From: Halocatena pleomorpha
Lineage (GTDB): Archaea; Halobacteriota; Halobacteria; Halobacteriales; Haloarculaceae
Direction: 5' to 3'
DNA: 64,000 nt
NCBI RefSeq assembly: GCF_003862495.1
Contig: NZ_RRCH01000021.1
Location: 62,001-126,000 of the forward strand
Shown here: positions 25,748-34,260 of the stretch, piece by piece
How the letters are laid out: every line of letters starts with the position of its first letter
Position numbering within the stretch: position 1 is the first letter of the stretch
The notes under the pieces: generated by a model
What the model was told of the DNA's origin: nothing
Database searches by the model: none
The model's input: only the letters and a program-made list of their open reading frames with translations
Made by a program: the position numbers and the translations under genes

Positions 25748-25996
25748 ATGCCCACGGGGATCCAACGCGTCGGCGCGGTCGTGAACACCGCGCAAGGACT
25801 CGCAGTCGTCCGGGCATCGGACGCGTCGTATCCGGATCTCGGCACTTCCGTAATCGACGAACGACTCGACACCGTCGGAGAGGTGGTGGACGTGTTCGGT
25901 CCAGTGGATCGTCCCTTCGTGGCGGTTTCGCCCGCCTCGGAGACCCAACTGGCACCACTGCTGGGCACCGTCGTTTACGCCCGATCCGACGGGTGA
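25748..25996 (+). CDS. gar1: H/ACA RNA-protein complex component Gar1
   Basis: An 82-residue beta-barrel RNP protein that works with Cbf5, Nop10 and L7Ae in RNA-guided pseudouridylation. Typical features are the R-V-G-A-V-V-N-T strand, the V-G-E-V-V-D-V-F-G-P-V turn (about residues 43-53) and R-P-F-V-A-V-S-P. The size fits archaeal Gar1. The start is seven bases after srp19, and the presenilin gene follows closely. Confidence 0.92.
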   Translation: MPTGIQRVGAVVNTAQGLAVVRASDASYPDLGTSVIDERLDTVGEVVDVFGPVDRPFVAVSPASETQLAPLLGTVVYARSDG

Positions 25997-26069
25997 GGAA
26001 ACGCACGTGTCAGATCAGAAATGGACGAAGAGCGGGAAAGACTTGTCTCTCATTCCCGTGTGCATTTGT

Positions 26070-27065
26070 ATGACCAAGCGTCTGTACGTTGCTGGAGGTG
26101 TGACGGTCGCGGTGTTCGTGTTGGTTCAACTCGGCGCAGTGGCGCTGGTCGAACCGTTCCGTGCTGCTGGCTACCAGCCCGTTGAAGACCCGTCCGATCC
26201 AACGAACACGGTGTTGTATCTCCTCGGCGTGGTCGTCGTGACGGGGCTGATGCTCCTCGCGTTCCGGTTCGACGCCGATACGCTGATTCGGGTGTTCATC
26301 GTCGGTTCGAGCGCGTTGCTCACCTACTACGTTTTTTCGGTGTTCCTGCCACCCGTCGGTCCCGGTGTTGCCGAGGGTGTGAACGGACCAGCCGCACTCA
26401 CAGCACTCGTGGGGTCGCTCGCGCTGTGGTTCTACCCCGAGTGGTACGTCATTGACGCCGCTGGCGTCGTGATCGGAATGGGTGCTGCCGGGCTGTTCGG
26501 GATCAGTCTCGGTCTCCTTCCTGCTCTGGCGTTGTTGATCGTGCTCGCGGTGTACGACGCCATCAGCGTGTACAAAACCGAACACATGCTCACGCTGGCG
26601 TCGGGGATGATGGACCTCAAGATCCCGGTCGTACTCGTCGTCCCGCTCACGCGTTCGTATTCGTATCTCGACGCGACCGATCGGGATGAACACGGAACTG
26701 AATCGACTGAGACTGCTGATGACGATCCCGATCGGCCAGAATCGATGTCCGACTCTCCGCCCAGGCGCGACGCGATGTACATCGGCTTGGGCGACGCCGT
26801 GATGCCGTCGGTGTTGGTCGCAAGCGCTGCGTATTTCCTTCCCGCTGAACCGATCGTTCCGGGCCTTTTGCTTTCAGTCCCCGTGCTCGCCGCGATGGGT
26901 GGCACCGTCGTCGGTCTCCTTGTGCTCACCAAACTCGTGGCTGCAGGTCGGCCCCACGCTGGACTTCCACTTTTGAACGGAGGTGCGATCGCGGGCTATC
27001 TGTGCGGAGCGATCGCCAGCGGCGTGCCGCTTCTCACCGCGGTCGGACTGACGCCGTACGTCTGA
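26070..27065 (+). CDS. Presenilin-family intramembrane aspartyl protease (PSH)
   Basis: A 331-residue membrane protease with about nine helices. The two catalytic aspartates sit in L-A-V-Y-D-A-I-S (about residue 165) and Y-I-G-L-G-D-A-V (about residue 238), the YD and GxGD motifs of presenilin/signal-peptide-peptidase enzymes. The third motif is G-L-P-L-L-N-G-G near residue 301, a PAL-like variant. An acidic loop (about residues 200-230) separates the two halves. It cleaves transmembrane substrates within the bilayer. An in-frame ATG/GTG extension upstream lacks family similarity. It follows srp19-gar1 in the same direction. Confidence 0.9.
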   Translation: MTKRLYVAGGVTVAVFVLVQLGAVALVEPFRAAGYQPVEDPSDPTNTVLYLLGVVVVTGLMLLAFRFDADTLIRVFIVGSSALLTYYVFSVFLPPVGPGVAEGVNGPAALTALVGSLALWFYPEWYVIDAAGVVIGMGAAGLFGISLGLLPALALLIVLAVYDAISVYKTEHMLTLASGMMDLKIPVVLVVPLTRSYSYLDATDRDEHGTESTETADDDPDRPESMSDSPPRRDAMYIGLGDAVMPSVLVASAAYFLPAEPIVPGLLLSVPVLAAMGGTVVGLLVLTKLVAAGRPHAGLPLLNGGAIAGYLCGAIASGVPLLTAVGLTPYV

Positions 27066-27073
27066 TCGGTGTG

Positions 27074-28063
27074 CTACTCACCGGTCAACGCCGCACTTCC
27101 GGGCGCGATGTCGATGTACTCACCGAGATCGCGCTCGATCGCTTTTTCGTACAGCATATGCGCGGCGGCGACGGTTTCAATGCCAGTGCCGCCGCTGTCG
27201 AACACCGTGATCTCGGTCTCTGTCGTCCGTCCCGGCACCTCCTCAGCGAGCACCTGTCCGAGGTCGCCGTGGATGTCCGCTTCCGTCAGCCCCCGCTCGT
27301 CCATCGCTTGTAAGAACGCGCCCGCGTCGCTGGTTGCGCGAGCGGACAGATCGGGCACGTACGTCGCACGCTCAACGGTCGTCGCGTCGATCTCACGGAC
27401 GTTCGGGTCGTATTGGCCCATCGCTGTGACATGGGTGCCCGGTTCGAGTCGGTCGCCATCGAACACCGGTTCCGTGGCGTTTGTGGCCGTGATGACCACA
27501 TCAGATCCTTCGACAGCAGCCTCACTCGTCGCTACTGGCCGAACCGTCGCGTCGTATCGGTCGTTCATTGCGTCAGCGAACGCTTCGCGACTCTCCGCCG
27601 TCGGGGAGTACACCGTCACCGTCTCGAACGGACGGACCGTCATCGTGGCTTGGAGCTGTCCACGTGCTTGCGCGCCGCTGCCGATGAGTCCGAGCGTCCG
27701 GGCGTCTTGGCGCGCAAGTGCGTCAACACCGACCGCTCCAGTCGCCCCCGTCTTGAACGGATTGAGGCTCGCGCCATCCAACAGCGCGAGCGGCCGTCCG
27801 CTGTCGGCGTCGAACAACGGGAGAAAAAAGTGAACGTCCTTGTCTCCGAACCCTGCTGCGTACGTGTATCCGCCCATCGCGCCAGTCTCCGGAAGGATGG
27901 CCAAATACCCGGTGAGCATCCCCGCGTTATCCTCCGCAACGAGCTTCGTTCGGGGGGCAGCAGATCCCTGCTGTTTGTATCCCTCTCGAACCGCCGATAC
28001 GTACTCCGATGGCGTTGCCAGCCCCGAAAGCTCCTCACTCCGCAAAAATAGCGTCTCCGTCAT
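27074..28063 (-). CDS. Ornithine cyclodeaminase/mu-crystallin family (alanine dehydrogenase-like) oxidoreductase
   Basis: A 329-residue NAD(P)-dependent enzyme of the OCD/mu-crystallin family. The N-terminal dimerisation part carries N-P-F-K-T-G-A-T-G near residue 108. The Rossmann motif is G-L-I-G-S-G-A-Q-A near residue 129, and D-L-S-A-R and G-D-L-G-Q-V come later. Members act on ornithine, alanine, proline-related imines or lysine; substrate cannot be assigned. The ATG at 28063 fits a TTAAG element about 30 bases upstream; a second ATG lies three codons earlier (28072). The 3' end abuts that of the presenilin gene (convergent). Confidence 0.85.
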   Translation of the reverse strand: MTETLFLRSEELSGLATPSEYVSAVREGYKQQGSAAPRTKLVAEDNAGMLTGYLAILPETGAMGGYTYAAGFGDKDVHFFLPLFDADSGRPLALLDGASLNPFKTGATGAVGVDALARQDARTLGLIGSGAQARGQLQATMTVRPFETVTVYSPTAESREAFADAMNDRYDATVRPVATSEAAVEGSDVVITATNATEPVFDGDRLEPGTHVTAMGQYDPNVREIDATTVERATYVPDLSARATSDAGAFLQAMDERGLTEADIHGDLGQVLAEEVPGRTTETEITVFDSGGTGIETVAAAHMLYEKAIERDLGEYIDIAPGSAALTGE

Positions 28064-28117
28064 ACACAGCATGAAACGCAGACGAGAAGCTTAACGGTGA
28101 TGTCTGGACTGCGGTCG

Positions 28118-28360
28118 CTAGTCCGATCTGACTGGATTCGTCTCAACACGAGATGAGTGGTCCGTGGTTCGGTCCGTTTCGGCTGATTTCCGGTCGGTCG
28201 GCGTCCGAACGAACAACGCGTGACCCATGAATGCCACTGCGATTGACGCCGCGACCAGTACGGAGATCGTTGTTCCTACCCCGACAACAGTCAACGCACC
28301 CGATACACCGAATAGGGCCAACGGTATCACCCCCAGCACAAAATCGTAATATCCAGTCAT
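28118..28360 (-). CDS. Small haloarchaeal membrane protein, two helices
   Basis: An 80-residue protein starting M-T-G-Y-Y-D-F-V-L-G. Two hydrophobic helices (about residues 7-28 and 32-50) are followed by a charged cytoplasmic tail. This N-terminus resembles small conserved haloarchaeal membrane proteins of unknown role. The ATG at 28360 was preferred over 28366/28369 because a TTTATTAAT box at 28387-28395 places transcription near 28365. It lies upstream of the OCD-family gene on the same strand. Confidence 0.65.
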   Translation of the reverse strand: MTGYYDFVLGVIPLALFGVSGALTVVGVGTTISVLVAASIAVAFMGHALFVRTPTDRKSAETDRTTDHSSRVETNPVRSD

Positions 28361-28369
28361 AGTCATCAT

Positions 28370-28694
28370 AACGTAGTGCTTGCACCATTAATAAAGCTTT
28401 CCCCGTCACCAACCGATACCATCTGGTGTAGCCATGGCATACCCACAAGCGACTCTTTGAAAATTCACTCCATAACTTATGAGTTGGTTTCTTGGGAAAC
28501 ACGCCTTCTATCGGCGTTTTTTGAAGTATATATAGATTTCGTACCATGGTAGATAATACCTAACAAGATATTCAGTAGTGCTACGGTCGTCTCAAGCGAG
28601 AAAGGTTGGCATAGATTTCGACCAACACCAGTAAATTCATGTTAACAAACAACACTGCTTTGGCGACCATCTGCACCGGACACGTCCGGGAATT
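28370..28694 (+). other. Intergenic stretch with hairpin and TATATATA element
   Basis: A 325-base gap between two minus-strand genes. ACGCC-(7)-GGCGT at 28501-28517 is followed by a run of T (terminator-like on the plus strand), then TATATATA at 28527-28534. No coding frame is convincing. A small RNA ending at the hairpin is possible but unproven. Confidence 0.35.
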
Positions 28695-29648
28695 TCACAC
28701 CGGTTGTAGCCCTCGATCGTCTCTGAGAACGTTGATGTACTCTCTGATGCCTCGTTCGAGATCGTACGTTACCTCATAGCCCATATCCGATTCGATCGCG
28801 TTCATATCGAGTTGTTGGGTCCACGGCAGCTCACCGTCGTCGGAAACAGTGATATCGGCTTCAGGGAGGATCGTCTCGACGGTTTCGGCGGCGTCTCGGA
28901 TGGTGGCACACTCCCCACGGACGTTGTACACCTGACGTGACAGCTGTGAATCGTCGGTGAGTGTCGCAAGCCGGAACGCTTGTGCGATGTCTTTGACGTA
29001 CTGCCAGTCGATGATTTGATCACCGTACTCGACGCTGAATGGCTCACCGAGCGCCGGTTTTTCGATGAGGTTCGCGAGAAACGCCGATCCCCCTGTTTCC
29101 CGGTAGGGACCGTACGCGACGGTCGGACGAAGCCCGACGTGAGAGACACCGTACTCCTCGTGATAGCACCGGGCCTGGTGTTCGTTGTACTCCTTCGTCG
29201 CACCGTACAGCGTGTCGGGATACACGAGATCGTCCTCGTCGACCCAGCCATCGTAGTTCCCCGGCGGTGCGAACACGGCTGCACTCGACGCCCACGCGAC
29301 GCGCTCGATCTGATCGTCGAGGATCCGAGCCGATTCGAACACGGTGTTCGTACCACCGATGTTGACCGTGTGAGCGAGTCGGGGCTGCTCTCGCGCGCTG
29401 CTCGTTAACAAGGCTGCGAGATGAACGATGTGTGTTGCTTCCGTCTCGGTTATCGCACGCATGAAGTCAGTCGGGTCGGTGACATCGCCGCGCCAGATCG
29501 AAATCCGGTCTGCGATACCGAGCTGTTCGAGCACGTGTGTGTCAGTCGACGTGTCGTACGCGGTTACTTCGTGACCCGCTTGGATGAATTCCTGTGCGAC
29601 GTACGATCCAATGAATCCGGTACCGCCCGTGATGAGTACGGATACCAT
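28695..29648 (-). CDS. NAD-dependent epimerase/dehydratase family protein
   Basis: A 317-residue extended short-chain dehydrogenase. It has the NAD motif G-G-T-G-F-I-G at residues 8-14, a serine-rich active-site strand (W-A-S-S-A-A-V-F near residue 119) and the catalytic Y-x-x-x-K as Y-G-A-T-K near residue 148. The sequence R-P-T-V-A-Y-G-P-Y near residue 174 is typical of nucleotide-sugar epimerases and related enzymes. It could act on a nucleotide sugar or a small aldehyde; neighbours (a ThDP enzyme upstream) do not decide. The gene stands alone with about 70 bases to the next start. Confidence 0.85.
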   Translation of the reverse strand: MVSVLITGGTGFIGSYVAQEFIQAGHEVTAYDTSTDTHVLEQLGIADRISIWRGDVTDPTDFMRAITETEATHIVHLAALLTSSAREQPRLAHTVNIGGTNTVFESARILDDQIERVAWASSAAVFAPPGNYDGWVDEDDLVYPDTLYGATKEYNEHQARCYHEEYGVSHVGLRPTVAYGPYRETGGSAFLANLIEKPALGEPFSVEYGDQIIDWQYVKDIAQAFRLATLTDDSQLSRQVYNVRGECATIRDAAETVETILPEADITVSDDGELPWTQQLDMNAIESDMGYEVTYDLERGIREYINVLRDDRGLQPV

Positions 29649-29721
29649 ACAGGTCTTTCTTTGAGCGGGTGGAAAAAGTTGCCGATACCAGATATCTTGT
29701 CAGCAATGATTTATTCGATGT

Positions 29722-31407
29722 TCATTCGTGAAGTCCACCGACATCGGCATAAAACGACGATTGGAGCGTCTCACTCATCTGAATTTCCGGATCGATTCGG
29801 ATGTCGATCACGGTTGGCTCGTCGGCGTCCACTCCCGCAGTGAGTGCGGATTCGAGATTCTCGGGGACTTCGACGCGCTCTGCGCGCGCGCCGAACGCGG
29901 TTGCGATGTCGGCAAATTCCGTATCCGAGAACGTGACGCCGGGAATCCGGTCGTCCATCTGGCGGACCATGCCGAGACCGGTGTCGTTGAGCACGACGAA
30001 CGTCGGTGCAACGTCGTATTCAAGCGCGGTTTCGACAGCGGTCATCGTCATTGCGAATCCGCCATCGCCAGCCACGGCGATCACGTTTTTGTCGGTGACA
30101 AGGGAGGCACTCACTGCTGCTGGTGGTGCCCATCCCATTCCGCCGACGCCACCGCTACCGAAGTAGGTCCGGGGAGCGGGCGTTTGGAGGTACTGTAGCA
30201 ACCAAAACCGGTTGTTTCCCGAGTCAGCGGTGACGAGGGTCTCGCGATCCACGACCGAATCGATCGCCGCCACCGCGCGCTGGGGCGTGATCGGGACGGC
30301 GTCCGATTCACACAGCGGATCGGTGAAGTCCTCGCGCGCGCTCGCCGCTCGATCGATCGCCCACGACGATGATCGATGGCCGGATTCGACGAGCAGGGCC
30401 AAGGTTTCACGGGCGTCACCGACTAGTCCGATGTCCGCCGGATACACCCACCCAGTGTTGCGTGGATCGATGTCGGCGTGGATGATCGTCTGTTCATCGG
30501 GACGGATGAACGCAGGTGCCTGCCAGTTGGTGTCCATCGGGTTGAGTCGACAGCCGACCACCAACAGCACGTCCGCCTTACTCACGATTCTGTTGGCTCC
30601 TTCGTGACCGAACGAGCCGATTACGCCCGCTGCGTGGTCGTGGGTCTCTGCAATCGTTGATTTCCCGAGGTAGGATGTCGTCACAACGGCGTCGTAGGCG
30701 GCTGCGACCGTTTGAAGCTCCTCGTAGGCCTGTGCCGCGTGAACACCGTTTCCGGCGACGATAACCGGTCTCTCAGCCGATTTGAGCGCTTCAGCTGCGG
30801 CTCGAACGTCCGTCTCCGGGGGAGCGGTGGTCCACGTCCGAGTTTGTGCCACCGGCTCCCAGACGGGCGGTGTCGGATCCTCGGGCACCGTCTCAGTGAT
30901 CGCGTCACCGTCGAAGACGACTGCTGTCGGACCGGGTCGTCCTGCGACGGCGTGCTTGAATGCGAGCTGTACGCTCCGGAGCGTTTCTGTCGGCGTTCTC
31001 GGTGACCAGTGCTCTTTGGTGATACCATCGAGCACGGTCGAGAGATCCAATCCTCCATAATCGCCACGAGCCTGCTGATAGGGGGCCAGCGTGGAATACT
31101 CGCCTCGCTCCGAGGATTCGGTGAGTACGACCATCGGCGAAGAGCCGAGTCGAGCTTCCATCTGTCCGATCGCACCGATGCTACCGATCCATGGACCCTG
31201 TCCGGCAAGCACGCCGGGCTGTCGGGTGAGACGGCCACACGCTTCGGCCATCACGCTCGCTTCCCGTTCATCACGCGGGCGAACGACCTGAATATCTGAT
31301 TCTGCGAGCGCTTCGAACAGCTCAATGACGCGTCCGCCTGGATACCCGAACACGAACTCGACACCGAGCGTTTCGAGCGTGTCTACAACGCTATCGACCG
31401 TTCTCAT
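29722..31407 (-). CDS. Thiamine diphosphate-dependent enzyme, acetolactate-synthase-like
   Basis: A 561-residue ThDP enzyme with three domains. The N-terminal Pyr domain starts F-G-Y-P-G-G-R-V and has the catalytic glutamate in P-R-D-E-R-E-A (about residue 45). The central domain covers about residues 190-330. The C-terminal PP domain has the metal/ThDP motif G-D-G-G-F-A-M-T followed by V-V-L-N-D. The family includes acetolactate synthase, benzoylformate decarboxylase and sulfopyruvate decarboxylase types. No small regulatory subunit (ilvN) is adjacent, so a role in branched-chain synthesis is not favoured. Confidence 0.85.
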   Translation of the reverse strand: MRTVDSVVDTLETLGVEFVFGYPGGRVIELFEALAESDIQVVRPRDEREASVMAEACGRLTRQPGVLAGQGPWIGSIGAIGQMEARLGSSPMVVLTESSERGEYSTLAPYQQARGDYGGLDLSTVLDGITKEHWSPRTPTETLRSVQLAFKHAVAGRPGPTAVVFDGDAITETVPEDPTPPVWEPVAQTRTWTTAPPETDVRAAAEALKSAERPVIVAGNGVHAAQAYEELQTVAAAYDAVVTTSYLGKSTIAETHDHAAGVIGSFGHEGANRIVSKADVLLVVGCRLNPMDTNWQAPAFIRPDEQTIIHADIDPRNTGWVYPADIGLVGDARETLALLVESGHRSSSWAIDRAASAREDFTDPLCESDAVPITPQRAVAAIDSVVDRETLVTADSGNNRFWLLQYLQTPAPRTYFGSGGVGGMGWAPPAAVSASLVTDKNVIAVAGDGGFAMTMTAVETALEYDVAPTFVVLNDTGLGMVRQMDDRIPGVTFSDTEFADIATAFGARAERVEVPENLESALTAGVDADEPTVIDIRIDPEIQMSETLQSSFYADVGGLHE

Positions 31408-31565
31408 CGTTACCCTCCGTCGTCGGTGCTGATGTGGTGTCGCCGGCTTGGATAATCAGGACCATCCCGTTGCTAGCCGGTGGCAGTCGACTTCGTTCTA
31501 GGGATGCCGGAAGTGACTGATGGGTGATTCGTCGACACGTTGATCCTAGGTCGGGGTCAATCGGG

Positions 31566-31841
31566 CTATCCACCGCTCACCGGCGGGAACAACGCCAGTT
31601 CGTCGTCGTCCGCAATCGCCGTGTCGAATCCGTCGTTCGTGAACGGGTCCTCACCGTTGTGAAGCAGTCGAATGTGGTCGTACAGTTCGCCCTCCCCATC
31701 GAGTACTTCTTCGCGGAGTTCCGGATGGGAATTAAACAGTGCTTCGAGCGCATCACCGAGGGTGTCCCCCGATCCAACGTCGACCGACACCTCCCGCTTT
31801 CCAACGGTCTCACTCAGCGTGGCAAACAGTTTCCAGCGCAT
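31566..31841 (-). CDS. samp1: Ubiquitin-like small archaeal modifier protein SAMP1
   Basis: A 91-residue beta-grasp protein of the MoaD/ThiS group. M-R-W-K-L-F-A-T-L-S-E at the start, L-Y-D-H-I-R-L-L-H-N-G in the middle and the C-terminal P-P-V-S-G-G closely match Haloferax volcanii SAMP1. The terminal diglycine is adenylated by UbaA and joined to lysines of target proteins; SAMP1 also supplies sulfur for molybdopterin. A longer frame from 31910 overlaps the HPP-USP gene and adds no beta-grasp sequence, so the internal ATG at 31841 was chosen. Confidence 0.9.
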   Translation of the reverse strand: MRWKLFATLSETVGKREVSVDVGSGDTLGDALEALFNSHPELREEVLDGEGELYDHIRLLHNGEDPFTNDGFDTAIADDDELALFPPVSGG

Positions 31842-31906
31842 GCGTTTCGGTATGGCGTCCACAGGAGCGTAGTCGTTCCGTTCGGTCGAGGGAAGCGATG
31901 ATATCG

Positions 31907-33406
31907 TCACATTCGGTAATTCCGGTCGAGAATCGCCACGTCGGCGTCGAGCGAGTCTATCTGATAGAATGTGGGTGGTGAGATGAACCGTGACGTCGCG
32001 CTCCGTTCCTGACTCGCGCCGATGATGACCAGATCGTAGCCACGGGCGTACGTGTCGAGAAACGATTCGATGGGAGCGCGCGCGACGCGCGTTTCACAGG
32101 CGATCGTCGCGGTCTCCGTGAGGTGAGATAGCATCTCCTCAGCAGTGCGCCGTTCGCGCTCCTTCGCAATGCAGTGGGCAACGGAAACGTGTCCTGTTCG
32201 GCCGACAAGCCGGACAGCGAAATCGATCATGCTGTGTGCTACGTCACTTTCCCGTCGGACGGGGACGAGCACCCGTTTCCAGTCAGTGCGTTCGTTGTCC
32301 GAGCGGTGAACGAGTACGTCAGTGTCGCCTTGAAACAGTTCTCGGAGAAACGGCGACAGCGAACCGTACCGTGTTTCGTACGGTGCCGCGATGAGATCAC
32401 AGTTCGTTTCGTGGGCGGTGTGTTGTACAGTTCGGGCCGGATTCGATCCCTCACTGGCCACAACAACCTCACAGGGGACGCCGACTTTCGTTCGAATCGT
32501 GTGTGCCTGTTTTTCCAACGTTGACGCGAACGCCGACGCGGCGCGTTCCTCGACCGACTGTGATCCATCTGTCTCCTCGCTTTGGGTCGCTTCCGGGTCA
32601 GTCACTGTCCGTTCAATGTGAGCGGTGTCGTCTTCCCCACTGTCGTCGGCATTGCCTCGTCCAACACTTTCGATCGCGTCCGCGTCGGCCAGTTGGAGAA
32701 GCACGACCTTTCCAGCGTCGTGGGCACTGGCGAGTTGCGCACCCAACATTGCCGTTGCAGTGGGGTGTTCACCCCGCATCACGACGAGAACGTGGTCGTC
32801 GCCCTGCGTCGACTGATACAGATACTCCGCGCGCTCAGCATAGACGCTTTTGCGCCACAGGAAAAACACGGCTGCGACTAACGTGCTCGACACCGCAATG
32901 CTCAGAACGTAGATACCAGCCCGGTCGGGGGTTCCGGTGAGCAAGACGAGCAGCGCCGTTGAGAACGCTGAGGAGATCTCCGTATCCATTACCCACGTGA
33001 CTACCCCCGTGAGAAAGATTGACATCGCTGCGCCCGTCGGTGAGACACCCCCGACCGATCCCATCGGAAGCCACTCTGTGTGTGGAACGAGCAGCGTGAG
33101 CCAGCCACACAACGCCCCGATCGTCAACCCGCCGACGAAGTTCCACGGGGTGGAATACTTGCCTTCGGGATCGGAAAAGAGGGTGTGCGTCCCCGACGCG
33201 AGTGGCGGGAACAGAAGAAACGAGAGCGCCGGATTCGCGTGTGAGATGAACGTGACCAGCGCGAGCAGCAGAGGAATCACCACCAAGCTCGTGAGGCGGA
33301 TGAGGTTTCGTGTCGTTTCGATCCACGCACGAAACTCCCGGAGTTCACGCTGTTCAATCCGATGAAGTCTCCGGAAATACGCCCACAGACGGTCCCCGCC
33401 GAACAT
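31907..33406 (-). CDS. HPP family membrane protein fused to universal stress domains
   Basis: A 499-residue protein. Residues 1-190 form an HPP-type membrane domain with four to five helices (F-P-P-L-A-S-G-T near residue 67, V-S-P-T-G-A near residue 121). Residues 200-360 and 365-499 look like two universal-stress-protein (UspA-like) alpha/beta domains, with V-L-V-P-V-R-R-E-S near residue 382 and L-V-I-I-G-A-S near residue 465. HPP proteins include nitrite transporters of chloroplasts and cyanobacteria; USP domains bind nucleotides. The fusion suggests nucleotide-regulated transport (inference). It ends just upstream of samp1. Confidence 0.8.
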   Translation of the reverse strand: MFGGDRLWAYFRRLHRIEQRELREFRAWIETTRNLIRLTSLVVIPLLLALVTFISHANPALSFLLFPPLASGTHTLFSDPEGKYSTPWNFVGGLTIGALCGWLTLLVPHTEWLPMGSVGGVSPTGAAMSIFLTGVVTWVMDTEISSAFSTALLVLLTGTPDRAGIYVLSIAVSSTLVAAVFFLWRKSVYAERAEYLYQSTQGDDHVLVVMRGEHPTATAMLGAQLASAHDAGKVVLLQLADADAIESVGRGNADDSGEDDTAHIERTVTDPEATQSEETDGSQSVEERAASAFASTLEKQAHTIRTKVGVPCEVVVASEGSNPARTVQHTAHETNCDLIAAPYETRYGSLSPFLRELFQGDTDVLVHRSDNERTDWKRVLVPVRRESDVAHSMIDFAVRLVGRTGHVSVAHCIAKERERRTAEEMLSHLTETATIACETRVARAPIESFLDTYARGYDLVIIGASQERSATSRFISPPTFYQIDSLDADVAILDRNYRM

Positions 33407-33449
33407 ACAGCCCGTTTCGTCCGAACCCCGAAAAGCTGTTTCGCTCGGC

Positions 33450-34181
33450 TTACAGTCCGGCTGCCGCGGACAATGCTAGTTCGATCGCACGACCGACGTT
33501 ATCGCGTGCTTTCTCCGGAAGCTCCTCAGTGTCGGTCTCACCTTTCTGGGTGCCGCGAACGAGATTGCCATCGACAGTACAGATTGCGCCCGCTCGGAGT
33601 CCCTTCCGACGGGCGAGGGTGAACAGCGCTGCTGCTTCCATCTCTACGGAGAGTAGCCCGGCTTTCTCCCACGCACGCACGTACTCGTCGGTTTCGGCGT
33701 AAAACGCGTCGTCGGTCGCGATCGGCCCGACGTGAACGGTCTCATCGTTTCGGTTTGCCGCGTCGATCAGTGCTGACACCACATCGAAATCCGCCACCGC
33801 CGGGATCGTTGCCGATTCATAGCGCTTCGTTGTGCCTTCGTCTTTGGCTGCGGCTGATGCCACGATCATGTCACCGATCTCGATGTCGGACTGCAACGCG
33901 CCAGTGGTCCCGACGCGGATGAACGTCTCGACGCCGACGGCAGCGAGTTCCTCGACGGCAATCGTCGCGGACGGTGCACCGATGCCGGTCGAGCAGATGG
34001 TGAGATCCCGGCCCTCATACACGGCGTTGACGAGCTTGTATTCGCGGTTTTCCGCGATCGTTTCTGCGCTGTCACACTGTTCAGCGATGCGATCGACTCG
34101 CCCAGGATCGCCCGGCACGAGCGCGATATCTGCTGTTTCGCCCGGTTCGACAAGCAGGTGTGGCTGCTTTCGTCCGCTCAT
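33450..34181 (-). CDS. Nucleoside phosphorylase (uridine/purine phosphorylase family)
   Basis: A 243-residue PNP/UDP family enzyme that splits a nucleoside with phosphate into base and ribose-1-phosphate. Landmarks are V-P-G-D-P-G-R-V (phosphate loop, about residue 22), I-R-V-G-T-T-G-A-L-Q near residue 87 and the ribose-binding S-V-E-M-E-A-A-A-L-F near residue 180. Length fits the hexameric family. The ATG at 34181 matches the family start; the upstream extension runs into the spacer before the kinase gene. A PfkB-type sugar kinase is encoded immediately upstream, suggesting ribose-1-phosphate as the shared intermediate. Confidence 0.9.
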   Translation of the reverse strand: MSGRKQPHLLVEPGETADIALVPGDPGRVDRIAEQCDSAETIAENREYKLVNAVYEGRDLTICSTGIGAPSATIAVEELAAVGVETFIRVGTTGALQSDIEIGDMIVASAAAKDEGTTKRYESATIPAVADFDVVSALIDAANRNDETVHVGPIATDDAFYAETDEYVRAWEKAGLLSVEMEAAALFTLARRKGLRAGAICTVDGNLVRGTQKGETDTEELPEKARDNVGRAIELALSAAAGL

Positions 34182-34260
34182 ATGCCCTCTTTGCGGGCTG
34201 GGACAAACGTTTGCCGGATCTGGTTTTTCTCCGGTGACGGGCGTCGAGACGTTCTGACCG

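Noticed and set aside
29728-30198. Plus-strand frame opposite the ThDP enzyme
   Set aside because: Antisense to the conserved ThDP-binding motif region.
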